Positions 1 through 8,196 of a DNA stretch of 64,000 nucleotides are shown in pieces (the stretch's first letter is position 1; each line of letters opens with the position of its first letter). The stretch spans positions 186,001-250,000 of the forward strand of contig CBDDCL010000015.1 in NCBI GenBank assembly GCA_965226245.1, in the 5' to 3' direction. The position numbers and the translations under genes are program-made. Below the pieces are notes generated by a model. The model was not told the DNA's origin and did not search any database. It saw only the letters and a program-made list of their open reading frames with translations. Source of the stretch: CBDCYS01 sp965226245 (lineage in GTDB: Bacteria > Acidobacteriota > Terriglobia > Bryobacterales > UBA6623).

Positions 1-374
1 CGCCACAGCGTGGATTGCGGCGGCAGCCGCGTCACTTGCAAGATGCCGGTCAGGATGGGGTCGCGCGCGATGAAGCGGAGTTGGTTGAGCCGCGCAAAGC
101 CGACATAGAGGCCCAGCACGAGGGCCAGCACAAACTGGTAGAGGCTCATCACACGGGTGATTCGTTTGACGCTGAGGGTTTGTTCCAGCAGCTCTTGGAA
201 GCCGAGTTTTTCGAGCAGGGTGGCGACCGGCAGCAGGCCGCCGTAGGGAGTCAGATTCTTGCCGCGGAAGTGATAGGGCGTGGAAGCCCCGATTTTATTG
301 GGCTGCGGAGCCGTCGCGCCGCGGCCTTGTTTGGCGGGGTTTTTGGAGCTATGCTGTTTTCGCTTGGTAACCAT
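1..374 (-). CDS. IS1380-family transposase, N-terminal part
   Basis: Reading the minus strand from ATG at 374, preceded by a strong AAAGGAGGTCACC ribosome site, gives an open frame of about 124 codons to the window edge. It begins MVTKRKQHSS and continues with a region like the N-terminus of IS1380-family DDE transposases (LLEKLGFQELLEQTL, then FVLALVLGLYVGFARLNQL). The catalytic residues would lie beyond base 1. The start is supported by the ribosome site and by conservation of the same leader and first codons in the degenerate copy at 63651. Overlapping plus-strand frames are antisense shadows. Family assignment is from remembered similarity and is fairly firm. Confidence 0.75.
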   Translation of the reverse strand, partial: MVTKRKQHSSKNPAKQGRGATAPQPNKIGASTPYHFRGKNLTPYGGLLPVATLLEKLGFQELLEQTLSVKRITRVMSLYQFVLALVLGLYVGFARLNQLRFIARDPILTGILQVTRLPPQSTLW

Positions 375-512
375 TTGGGTGACCTCCTTTGGGTTGGCTG
401 GCGAAGCTGAAATCTTTGCCAGCCTACCTTATTACCCCATGTTTTCGGGGGTCGCCCAATGGTCCCTCGCGGCACAGCCCTCCTCAGGTGTACCCGCAGT
501 GCATAATTCAGG
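1..512 (-). mobile_element. IS1380-like element, left end, running off the window
   Basis: The outer end is at 512 (minus strand begins CCTGAATTATGCA). The same end and about 140 nt of leader recur at 63512-63650 on the plus strand, which defines the border. At 513 the sequence changes abruptly to the tail of an IS1595-family copy, so this element inserted into that copy after its CTTATA. The other end lies outside the window. Confidence 0.75.
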
Positions 513-595
513 TATAAGACAATGGTCGAGGCCACCAGGGCCGGCACCCCCACCCCCAAGATGTAGTGGCTACTGGAGTCAACTAAATACCCCAT
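513..595 (-). mobile_element. Remnant (copy 0) of the IS1595-family element
   Basis: These 83 bp match the 3' tail of the IS copies at 14696, 56586, 57949 and 59867, including the terminal inverted repeat that begins ATGGGGTATTTAGTTG. The remainder of the transposase gene has been displaced by the IS1380-like insertion at 512/513 and presumably lies left of the window. Confidence 0.9.
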
Positions 596-732
596 CTGCC
601 GTATTCGGCCCCTTAACTTTGTGTCTCACTTTTGGGGTGCACTCCACTGGAACAGCAAAGAGCGAGCCGCCGCCAGCCAACAGTGGCTCTCCTTTGCTTT
701 TCGTGCCGGGAGCGCCACAATAGAAACTCCGC

Positions 733-2745
733 ATGAGAGTTCCATTCTTCACTGCCGTTCTTGCGTTCTCCGCGTTGAGTCTGCTCGCCGCCGGCGGAGA
801 GGACTCGTTCCAGACCCGCTGCGTCCTGTGTCACGGCGGCGATGGGGCCGGCACGGACCGGGCGCGGTCGATCTTGCCGGCGATCCACTCCAGAAGGCCC
901 GGCCAGCTTGCGACGATCATCACGAAAGGAGTTCCCTCAAAGGGAATGCCAGCGTTCGAGATGCCCGCCGAAGAGCTTAGCCTCCTCGTAGCGCACCTCA
1001 AGAAGCTCGCGGCAAATGTCTCTCCAGCGGCCCGCGACCCGCGCGCGCCTCAGCCGCGGAAGGGATCTTTGCCGCTGGCTGGCGGCGGCTCGCTCAGCGG
1101 CGTCATTCTTAACGAGAGCGGCTTTGACGCGCAGGTCCGTACGGCCGACGGAAAGATTCACCTGCTGCGGCGCGACCTCCGCAGCGAAGCAGGCGCGTTT
1201 CGCGAGGCGACGCTGGAGCCCTACGCCGACTGGCCGTCCTATCACGGCAGCGACACGGCGAATCGCCATAGCGCGCTCGATCAAATCCACCGCGGCAATG
1301 TCGGCAGGCTGGCCGCCCGCTGGTTCTATCCAATTGAAGATATGCCCATGATCGAGGGCACGCCCATTGTGATCGCCGGCGTCATGTACGTCACAGCCGT
1401 GAATCAGGTGTACGCCCTCGACGCGGCGACGGGCCGCGAGATCTGGCGTTACTCCCAGCCTCGCACTCCAGGCCTGGTGGGAGATCCGGCAATCGGGTTG
1501 AATCGCGGCGTGGCGGTTCGCGGCGACCTTCTCTTCACCGTCACCGACCACGCCCACGTCATCGCCCTCAACCGCTTTACCGGGGAACTGACGTGGGACA
1601 CCGAGATGGCTGATTACTACGATCATTACGGCGCCGTCGCGGCGCCGCTGGTCGTCGGCGATCTCGTGATCGCCGGCATCAGCGCCGGAGACACCGGGCT
1701 GCGCGGATTCCTGGACGCCTATTACGCGGCCACGGGTGAGCGTGCCTGGCGCTTCTGGACGATTCCCGAACCGGGAGAGCCAGGCTCGGAGACGTGGGGC
1801 GACCCCGAAATTCTCCGCCGCGGCTGTGGCGCGACTTGGCTAACCGGCAGCTACGACCCCGAGCTGGATCTTCTCTACTGGGCCACGGGGAACCCCTGTC
1901 CGGACCTCAATGCCGACCTGCGTCCCGGCGACAACCTTTACACGAACTCGGTGCTGGCCTTGAAGCCGAAGACCGGAGAGCTGGAGTGGTATTTCCAATT
2001 CACGCCGCATGACACCCATGACTGGGACGCGCAAGAACCGCTGCTGCTGGTTGACGAAGAGTTCCAGGGTCGGCCGCGCAAATTACTCTTGCAGGGCAAT
2101 CGCAACGGGTTCTTCTACGTGCTGGACCGCACGAATGGCGAGTTTCTTCTGGGCGAGCCCTTTGTGCCCCAAAACTGGGCCAAGGGCATCGACGAAAACG
2201 GGAGGCCCATCGTGCTTCCCGGCTCCGACCCGACCGAAGAGGGGTCTGACGTTTGCCCCGCCATTCGCGGCGCTACCAATTGGTGGGCGACGAGCTACCA
2301 TCCGGGGACGAAGTTGTTCTACCTGCTGGCCCATGAATCCTGCATGACCTACACCAAGGACGACCGCGGCTGGCAGCGGGGCCGGAGCTGGCTGGGAGGG
2401 ACCATCCGGCTGGCCGACGGGTCTCCCAACCAGAAGTTCATCCGGGCGTTGGATATTCAAACCGGGCGCATCGCGTGGGACTATGCGCAGACCGGAAAAG
2501 CGCGTACGATTTCGGGTGTTCTCTCCACTGACGGAGACCTCGTTTTTTTCGGGGAGGACAGCGGGGCCTTTGCGGCGCTTGACGCGCACAGCGGCAAACT
2601 GCTCTGGCATTTCCAGGCGAATCAAGACTGGAAGGCTTCGCCGATGACCTACATGGTCGGCGGCAGGCAGTACGTCGCGATCGCGTCCGGTATGGGCTTC
2701 TGGGCCTTCGCACTGCCCGATTCAGAAATCGCGGCGGGCCAATAG
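733..2745 (+). CDS. PQQ-dependent alcohol dehydrogenase-like quinoprotein with N-terminal cytochrome c
   Basis: A 670-residue secreted oxidoreductase predicted to oxidise an alcohol or sugar in the periplasm and pass electrons through a heme. It has an N-terminal signal peptide (about residues 1-20), a c-type heme motif CVLCH at residues 30-34, then an eight-bladed PQQ propeller from about residue 165 (repeated AxDAATGxxxW motifs). THDWD near residue 430 holds the likely catalytic Asp. The adjacent Cys-Cys pair typical of methanol dehydrogenases is not seen; RGCGATW stands in that area. It is flanked upstream by IS debris and downstream by a broken vapBC. Substrate cannot be read from sequence. 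The related gene at 5146 carries its heme domain internally instead. Confidence 0.85.
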   Translation: MRVPFFTAVLAFSALSLLAAGGEDSFQTRCVLCHGGDGAGTDRARSILPAIHSRRPGQLATIITKGVPSKGMPAFEMPAEELSLLVAHLKKLAANVSPAARDPRAPQPRKGSLPLAGGGSLSGVILNESGFDAQVRTADGKIHLLRRDLRSEAGAFREATLEPYADWPSYHGSDTANRHSALDQIHRGNVGRLAARWFYPIEDMPMIEGTPIVIAGVMYVTAVNQVYALDAATGREIWRYSQPRTPGLVGDPAIGLNRGVAVRGDLLFTVTDHAHVIALNRFTGELTWDTEMADYYDHYGAVAAPLVVGDLVIAGISAGDTGLRGFLDAYYAATGERAWRFWTIPEPGEPGSETWGDPEILRRGCGATWLTGSYDPELDLLYWATGNPCPDLNADLRPGDNLYTNSVLALKPKTGELEWYFQFTPHDTHDWDAQEPLLLVDEEFQGRPRKLLLQGNRNGFFYVLDRTNGEFLLGEPFVPQNWAKGIDENGRPIVLPGSDPTEEGSDVCPAIRGATNWWATSYHPGTKLFYLLAHESCMTYTKDDRGWQRGRSWLGGTIRLADGSPNQKFIRALDIQTGRIAWDYAQTGKARTISGVLSTDGDLVFFGEDSGAFAALDAHSGKLLWHFQANQDWKASPMTYMVGGRQYVAIASGMGFWAFALPDSEIAAGQ

Positions 2746-2761
2746 CTAGGAAGCGGCCTGT

Positions 2762-2790
2762 TTGACATACGTATGCGCGGCCAGTATGCT
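2762..2790 (+). promoter_or_regulatory. Promoter of the vapBC remnant with internal palindrome
   Basis: TTGACA (2762-2767), 17-bp spacer, TATGCT (2785-2790). The spacer contains the palindrome CATACGTATG, a plausible VapB operator. The antitoxin ATG at 2798 sits at the expected transcription start, so the message would be leaderless. Confidence 0.6.
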
Positions 2791-2797
2791 TCCATGC

Positions 2798-3037
2798 ATG
2801 AGGACTACTCTGAGCCTCGACGGGGACCTGATGCGGGAGGTCAAACGCCGCGCCGCTGAGACGGACCAAACCGTCTCGGCGATGGTTGAAACCGCACTGT
2901 GAGATTTGCTCGAAAGAGAATCGAAGCCTCGTAAAAAGCGTCCCTTTCGCTGGGTGACCGTGAAAGGGCGACTTCTGCCCGGGGTTGACCTCACGGATCG
3001 AAACTCGCTGTACGACATCGTGGAAAACCGCTCGTGA
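2798..3037 (+). pseudogene. VapB-type antitoxin with an in-frame stop
   Basis: The frame begins MRTTLSLDGDLMREVKRRA, a ribbon-helix-helix antitoxin-like start, and continues through 79 codons to a TGA at 3035. Codon 35 is TGA (2900-2902) where relatives have Arg in ...EALRDLLERE, consistent with a single CGA to TGA change. The gene is otherwise collinear, including the C-terminal region that would contact toxin. The stop overlaps the GTG start of the toxin remnant (GTGA), the usual coupling of VapBC pairs. Loss of function is inferred; a sequencing error at one base would restore the gene, but the toxin next to it is truncated as well. Confidence 0.7.
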
Positions 3038-3177
3038 TCGCGGTCGACACCAATGTTCTCGTATTGGCCCACCGCGAGGAATCGCCTCTACACGCGCTTG
3101 CACAGAATTGGAGGAGCCTTGATTCGGCTGAAGACTCTTCCTCTTGCGGCGTGTCTCGCCAAAGGCAGTTCGAATAA
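3034..3177 (+). pseudogene. VapC-type PIN-domain toxin, truncated
   Basis: Starting at GTG 3034, the frame gives MIAVDTNVLVLAHREESPLH, the first strand of a PIN ribonuclease with the first catalytic Asp (VDTNVL). After about 30 residues it stops resembling the family and ends at 3177. A complete toxin would be about 130 residues. The truncation abuts the 3' end of the convergent isomerase gene at 3180. With the antitoxin carrying a stop, the module is dead. Confidence 0.7.
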
Positions 3178-3179
3178 CC

Positions 3180-4109
3180 TTAGTCCGGCTGCTCTCTGAC
3201 AAGAAACTGCCGCAAGTAAGCCGCACTCTGCCGCAGCGATGCCTTGCGCGCTGCCAAATCGCCCTCGAACGCCCGGTCCTCTACTTCAACGCACACGGGT
3301 CCGCGATAACCCGTGTCACCCAGAACGGAAAAGAAGTGTCCCCAATTCACATCTCCCAGGCCGGGCAGCTTCGGTGTGTGGAATTCAAGCGGATGCGCCA
3401 TGATGCCGACTTCGTCGAGGCGATCCCGGTCCAAACGAACGTCCTTCGCATGCACGTGAAAAATGCGGTCGGCGAAATCACGCAGCGGACGGATCTCGTC
3501 CATGTGCTGCCAAATCATGTGCGAGGGGTCGTAGTTGAGTCCGAAGTTCGCGTTGGGGATTTCCTCGAACATGCGGCGCCAGATGGATGGAGTCGTGGCC
3601 AGGTTCTTCCCTCCCGGCCATTCGTCGGCGCTGAAGGCCATGGGGCAGTTCTCAATGGCGATGCGCACGCCCTGATCTTCGGCGAATTGGACAAGCGGCT
3701 TCCACACCTTCAGAAAGCGCGGCCAGTTTTCCTCGACCGGCCGCGTCCAGTCGCGCCCGATGAACGAATTGACGAGGCCGATCCCCAGCTTGGCCGACGC
3801 CCGGATCACTTTCTTGATGTGCTGGATCGAGGCTCGCGCTTCGCTGCTGTCCGGCGTCAGGGGGTTTGGATAGTAGCCGAGGCCGCTGATCGCAACACCC
3901 GCGGTGGCGGTGATTTCGAGGACAGCCTCGACGCCACGTTTGTTCAAGCTCGTGACATCCACATGGGTCACACCGGCGTAGCGGCGCTCAGCCTTGCCCG
4001 CCGGCCAGCACATCAGCTCGACGCATTCGTAGTCGGAAGCGCGGGCGAAGGAAACGACCTCTTCTAGGGTAAGGTCGGGAAGGATCGCACTAACAAAACC
4101 GAGTTGCAT
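3180..4109 (-). CDS. Sugar phosphate isomerase/epimerase-like TIM barrel protein
   Basis: A 309-residue protein of the xylose-isomerase-like TIM-barrel family (AP endonuclease 2 superfamily). It starts MQLGFVSAILPDLTLEEVVSFA. Metal-binding residues of the family are visible in IAIENCPM (Glu), LNYDPSHMIW (Asp and His), VHAKDVRL and the late VCVEVEDR. There is no signal peptide, so it is probably cytoplasmic. Such proteins isomerise or epimerise sugars and inositols; the exact substrate cannot be told. It is convergent with the vapBC remnant and faces away from the second PQQ dehydrogenase across a 1-kb gap. The start is the first ATG of the frame. Confidence 0.8.
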   Translation of the reverse strand: MQLGFVSAILPDLTLEEVVSFARASDYECVELMCWPAGKAERRYAGVTHVDVTSLNKRGVEAVLEITATAGVAISGLGYYPNPLTPDSSEARASIQHIKKVIRASAKLGIGLVNSFIGRDWTRPVEENWPRFLKVWKPLVQFAEDQGVRIAIENCPMAFSADEWPGGKNLATTPSIWRRMFEEIPNANFGLNYDPSHMIWQHMDEIRPLRDFADRIFHVHAKDVRLDRDRLDEVGIMAHPLEFHTPKLPGLGDVNWGHFFSVLGDTGYRGPVCVEVEDRAFEGDLAARKASLRQSAAYLRQFLVREQPD

Positions 4110-5145
4110 ATCGTTGGTACCGCCATTGTGTCCAGTTCGCCATGATAAGCGCTACGCGGCTCTCGCCACAACGTGCCAATGCTGCCGAGCCGGATGATCC
4201 ATGGCATGGGCTATAAACGGCTAACCCGTGCGCGGCAGACTTCCGTTCCATAGCGTTCAGAAAGTGGCGTTTTGGCTGCCACTTTCGCCCTTTCATCGCC
4301 ATTTTTGAGTACCGGTACTGCCGTTCGTCGTATGCGTGCTGGTTTTCGCTGTAAGCGATTTTATTTCAAGAAGTTACCCTGCAGTCTTCATGCTTTTAGG
4401 GGGTCGGGAAATGGCAGAAAGTGGCAGAAAATGGCAGACCTCAGCGAGTTTTCCTCCCTTGCACCCTTGCCTTTTGTTAGCATTTTCGCGCAGACGTTTC
4501 TGTCGCAATGAAAAAAGGGCGAGTTCGGCATCTCGCCCTCGCTCCACTTCCATTGAGAGGCCTCTCTTGCTTCCATCGTGCCGACCACAGCTTCCTCCCT
4601 CACGCGGACCAGCTGCAACCAAAGAGGGGATCGTGGCCGCTGGCGGATGAGGCGCGTCGAAGCGGCTAACCCCTCCCTGACGCGGACAAGCCGCAACCAA
4701 AAAGGGACTCTTAAGTTTGATTTTTGAATAATCCCTGTAACCTATTGAAAAAAAGCCACCTAGGCCAATGCCAAAAAAATTCCTGCCAAATAAAATACGA
4801 ATCCTACGACATAGGCCCTCATGGAAGCCACAAGGAGGAGCTTGCAAACGGTCTTTGAGTGGTGAAAAAGCGGGCACCTGAAGCCGCTTGCGGGGAAACA
4901 CCCACAGGCGGAGAGCAACTCGAAACTGTCCTGGCCAGGAAACGGTCGTGTTGGTCCGGTGGAGATTCTTACCGGTCGCTGATCTCATTGTAAGGGGTGT
5001 GTCAAGTCGTAGCCGGAAAGTCTCGGGGTTGGTTCGGGATGCGGATGGAGAAAGGCGGCCCGCCAGGGGCGGCCCGCTGGTGGCCCAGGTAATTCCCCCG
5101 GGGGCGGCTCCTGTGCGGAAGGTGGAACGGTTAGACTGCTCCTAG
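4110..5145. other. 1-kb gene-poor interval
   Basis: No frame here shows protein-like composition. It contains the dispersed repeat listed at 4590-4703, a small hairpin GGGCGAG/CTCGCCC near 4517-4538, and a stretch of unusually AT-rich DNA (about 4705-4815) unlike the neighbouring genes. Confidence 0.5.
4590..4703. repeat. Dispersed repeat, CACGCGGACCAG type, two units
   Basis: Units starting CTCACGCGGACCAGCTGC (about 4597) and CTGACGCGGACAAGCCGC (about 4676) flank a block GTGGCCGCTGGCGGATGA. A related block lies at 34378-34452. It is not coding; it yields the same spurious frame (LVRVREG) wherever it occurs. Confidence 0.6.
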
Positions 5146-7320
5146 ATGATGTTGTCACCTGCTTTCCAGCGAAGCTCCCCCGCATTCAGATTCCTGCTCG
5201 CCGCAACCCTGTCGATCGCCGTGCTGTCACAATGTTCCCCCGAGTCCGGGCGGCGGGCGCCGGAAACCGGCTACAGCGACTGGCGGGTGCGCGGCGGCGG
5301 TCCTGACAGCATTCGTTATTCGGCGCTGCGGCAGATCCATCGCGGCAACGTAGGAAGCCTCGAAATCGCCTGGACCTACGAGACCGGCGACAGTTTCGAG
5401 CGCTCCGAGATGCAGTGCAACCCGATCATCGTTGACGGGACACTCTACGCCACCAGCCCGAAACTGCGGGTTTTCGCGCTCGACGCCGCGACGGGCGTGG
5501 AACGCTGGAGCTTCGATCCCTTTGACGGAAAGGCCGGGACGAGCAAACGGCGCAACCGGGGCGTGACCTACTGGGAGAGCGGTGATGAGAAACGCGTCCT
5601 TTTCACTGCGCGGAACTATCTATTTGCGCTGGATGCGGGGACGGGAAAACTCGTCCCCTCTTTCGGCGAAGCAGGCAAGGTTGACCTGCGGCGGGGCTTG
5701 GACCGAGACCCGCGCGGAATCTCGATCTCGTCCACGAGCCCCGGCACGATCTACAAGGATCTGATCATTCTGGGCAGCAGAGTCAGCGAAGCTTTGCCGT
5801 CGTCGCCCGGTGATATTAGGGCCTTTGACGTCCGCACGGGGGAGCAACGCTGGAGCTTTCACACCATCCCGCACCCCGGGGAGTTCGGGTACGAAACTTG
5901 GCCCACCGACGCCTGGAAATATATCGGAGGCGCCAACTCCTGGCCTGGGGTGAGCTTGGACACGGAACGCGGAATCGTGTTCTGCCCGACGGGGTCAGCG
6001 GCGTTCGACTTCTATGGGGCTAACCGGCTCGGCGACAATCTTTTCGCTAACTCTCTGATCGCGCTAAATGCCGAGACCGGCGAGCGCATCTGGCACTTCC
6101 AAACCGTCAAGCACGACGTCTGGGACCGCGACCTGCCCTCCGCCCCCAGTCTCGTCAAGGTGAAACGCGAGGGCCGCTTCGTCGATGCGGTGGCGCAGAC
6201 CACCAAGTCCGGCTTTGTTTTCGTCTTCGAGCGTGAAACAGGCGAGCCGCTGTTTCCAATTGAAGAGCGTCAAGTTCCCACCTCGGCCGTTGACGGCGAG
6301 GTGCTCGCGAAGACCCAGCCGCTTCCCCTTAAACCGCCGCCATTTGCGAGGCAGATCTTTACCGAGGAGATGCTGACGCGGCGAACTCCGGAAGCTCACA
6401 AGGCCGTGCTCGAACAGTTTCGCAAGATTCACAGCGGCGACCAATTCACGCCGCCGAGCCTGGAAGGCACGGTCGTTTTCCCCGGCTTCGATGGGGCGGC
6501 GGAATGGGGCGGCGCGGCGTTCGACCCGGAAACGGGTCTTCTCTATGTCAACTCGAACGAAATGGCCTTTATTTTACGACTGGTCGAGCAGCCGCCGGCC
6601 GGCGAGCGGCCGAGCGGGCGCAATCTGTATTCGCGGCACTGCGCCAGTTGCCACAGGGAAGACTTCAAAGGAACCCCTCCCGAGTTCCCCTCGCTCATTG
6701 ATATCGGAGACCGCTATGCGGGTTCGGAGCTGCGGACGATCACCGCTCGCGGAGCGGGGCGAATGCCGGGATTCGGGCGCCTTGGCGGTGACGCGATTCG
6801 GGCTTTGGCGACCTACGTGATGTTTGGCGAGGACACGGAAGCCGGGGTAGAAGGAGCTTCGTCGCCGATCGACCAGAAGTACCACATCGACGGCTACAAC
6901 AAATTCCTCGACCCAGACGGCTATCCCGCCGTTGAGCCGCCTTGGGGGACGCTTAACGCCATCAATCTCGACACGGGCGAGATCACTTGGAAGATTCCAT
7001 TCGGGGAGTTTCCGGAACTTGTGGAGCAGGGGATCCGCGACACGGGCAGCGAGAACTACGGCGGGCCGGTGGTGACCGCCGGCGGCCTGCTCTTCATCGG
7101 CGCGACCAACCACGACAGCAAGTTCCACGCTTTTGACAAAGCGACCGGAGAGCTGCTGTGGGAAACCACGCTGTCGGCCGGGGGTAACGCTACGCCCGCA
7201 ACCTACGAAATCAACGGCAGGCAGTTTGTCGTGATCGGGGCGGGCGGCGGCAAGAGCGGCGCGCCGTCAGGGGGCAGCTACGTGGCCTTCGCGCTGCCGG
7301 ACAGCGCCGCCAGCCAGTAA
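5146..7320 (+). CDS. PQQ-dependent dehydrogenase, glucose-dehydrogenase type, with inserted cytochrome c
   Basis: A 724-residue quinoprotein with an N-terminal hydrophobic export signal (residues about 15-30, ending SQCS; a lipobox is possible but Gln before Cys is unusual). The propeller begins at SDWRVRGGG and shows HDVWDRDLPSAPSL, the active-site Asp region seen in membrane glucose dehydrogenase relatives. A c-type heme motif CASCH (residues 499-503) and the likely axial Met in RMPGFG form a cytochrome domain inserted between propeller blades, not appended at an end. The last blades (GGPVVTAGGLLFIGAT) follow the insert. Its role is periplasmic sugar or alcohol oxidation feeding electrons to the respiratory chain. 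Substrate is unknown. It stands alone, with no pqq biosynthesis genes in the window. Confidence 0.85.
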   Translation: MMLSPAFQRSSPAFRFLLAATLSIAVLSQCSPESGRRAPETGYSDWRVRGGGPDSIRYSALRQIHRGNVGSLEIAWTYETGDSFERSEMQCNPIIVDGTLYATSPKLRVFALDAATGVERWSFDPFDGKAGTSKRRNRGVTYWESGDEKRVLFTARNYLFALDAGTGKLVPSFGEAGKVDLRRGLDRDPRGISISSTSPGTIYKDLIILGSRVSEALPSSPGDIRAFDVRTGEQRWSFHTIPHPGEFGYETWPTDAWKYIGGANSWPGVSLDTERGIVFCPTGSAAFDFYGANRLGDNLFANSLIALNAETGERIWHFQTVKHDVWDRDLPSAPSLVKVKREGRFVDAVAQTTKSGFVFVFERETGEPLFPIEERQVPTSAVDGEVLAKTQPLPLKPPPFARQIFTEEMLTRRTPEAHKAVLEQFRKIHSGDQFTPPSLEGTVVFPGFDGAAEWGGAAFDPETGLLYVNSNEMAFILRLVEQPPAGERPSGRNLYSRHCASCHREDFKGTPPEFPSLIDIGDRYAGSELRTITARGAGRMPGFGRLGGDAIRALATYVMFGEDTEAGVEGASSPIDQKYHIDGYNKFLDPDGYPAVEPPWGTLNAINLDTGEITWKIPFGEFPELVEQGIRDTGSENYGGPVVTAGGLLFIGATNHDSKFHAFDKATGELLWETTLSAGGNATPATYEINGRQFVVIGAGGGKSGAPSGGSYVAFALPDSAASQ

Positions 7321-7481
7321 GAGCTGCTTGTTCCGGCAAGCGACTTTGCGGTGAGCCAATTCAATATTCGGCGGGACGCGCAAGACGGTCGTGCCGCAAG
7401 CCCAAAGCGCGCTGCTACAGTAAGATCAGCAGCACGAACCTGAGGAGATGGCGGCTTCCAGCGAGCCCCAGCGAAAGTCCG

Positions 7482-7766
7482 ATGCAAGACCTTCTCCGCC
7501 GAAATCGTGACGAGATCTTGAGGCTAGCCGCCGCCCACGGCGCGCGAAATATTCGTGTCTTTGGCTCAGTCGCACGAGGCGAGGCGGACGAAGAAAGTGA
7601 TGTTGATTTCCTGGTCGACTTGGAACCAGGCCGCAGCCTTCTGGATCTGGGCGGACTTTTGATGGACATGCGGGAACTGCTCGGGCGTCGTGTCGACGTG
7701 GTTACCGAGAAGGGTCTGCGGCCGCGCATTCGCGACCGGGTGTTTCGGGAGGCCGTGCCCCTTTGA
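7482..7766 (+). CDS. mntA: MntA-type nucleotidyltransferase antitoxin
   Basis: A 94-residue minimal nucleotidyltransferase with the signature GSVARGEADEESDVDFLVD: the GSxxRG loop and the two Asp of DVD. In MntA-HepT systems the enzyme AMPylates the HEPN toxin and silences it. The reading frame overlaps the next gene by 4 nt (CTTTGA/TTGA), typical of the pair. Length is normal. ATG 7482 is used; the upstream region holds CTGCTACAGTAAGATCAGCAGC-like inverted sequence that could be an operator. Of the three toxin-antitoxin loci in the first 10 kb, this is the only one that looks complete. Confidence 0.85.
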   Translation: MQDLLRRNRDEILRLAAAHGARNIRVFGSVARGEADEESDVDFLVDLEPGRSLLDLGGLLMDMRELLGRRVDVVTEKGLRPRIRDRVFREAVPL

Positions 7767-8077
7767 GAAGTGACCGGCAGCGCTTGCTGGATGTCATCGA
7801 GGCTATTGAAGAGATCGAAAAGTACGCCGATCGAGGCAAGCCGGCTTTTGAAACCGACGATCTATTGCAGACGTTTATTGTCCACCACATACAGACTCTC
7901 GGCGAAGCCTGCCGGAGCATTTCTCCAGAACTGAGGGCAAACAACCCACAGGCGCCCTGGTCCAAGATTGTGGGCATGCGCCACATCCTTGTACACCATT
8001 ATTTCCGGATCGACGTGGACGCGGTTTGGAACGTGGTCGAAAACGAGATCCCGACGCTAAAACGCCAGATTCGGTAA
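7763..8077 (+). CDS. hepT: HepT-type HEPN ribonuclease toxin
   Basis: A 104-residue HEPN-domain protein. The catalytic RxxxxHxY motif is present as RHILVHHY near residues 74-81, and PWSKIVGMRH precedes it as in the family. The start is TTG at 7763, overlapping the antitoxin stop; no ATG is suitably placed, and 4-nt overlap is the rule for this pair. HepT cleaves RNA, reported to act on tRNA, unless AMPylated at the Tyr of this motif by MntA. Both partners are full length, so the module is probably functional. Confidence 0.85.
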   Translation: MRSDRQRLLDVIEAIEEIEKYADRGKPAFETDDLLQTFIVHHIQTLGEACRSISPELRANNPQAPWSKIVGMRHILVHHYFRIDVDAVWNVVENEIPTLKRQIR

Positions 8078-8196
8078 ATAATTGATACGCTTGGCAGCGA
8101 ATAAGCCCGTCGCTGCTTGCCGCAAGTTCCTCTCAGACTGCGCCTGCGCAGGCCAAACGGGATCTCACGCATTTCAGATGATAGACTGGAGATCTT

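Noticed and set aside
937..1626. Long antisense frames under the first PQQ dehydrogenase (also at 2438-3226)
   Set aside because: High-GC shadows of the real gene; no coding character of their own.
3144..4067. Plus-strand frame of 307 codons opposite the isomerase-like gene
   Set aside because: Antisense shadow; the minus-strand frame has the family motifs.
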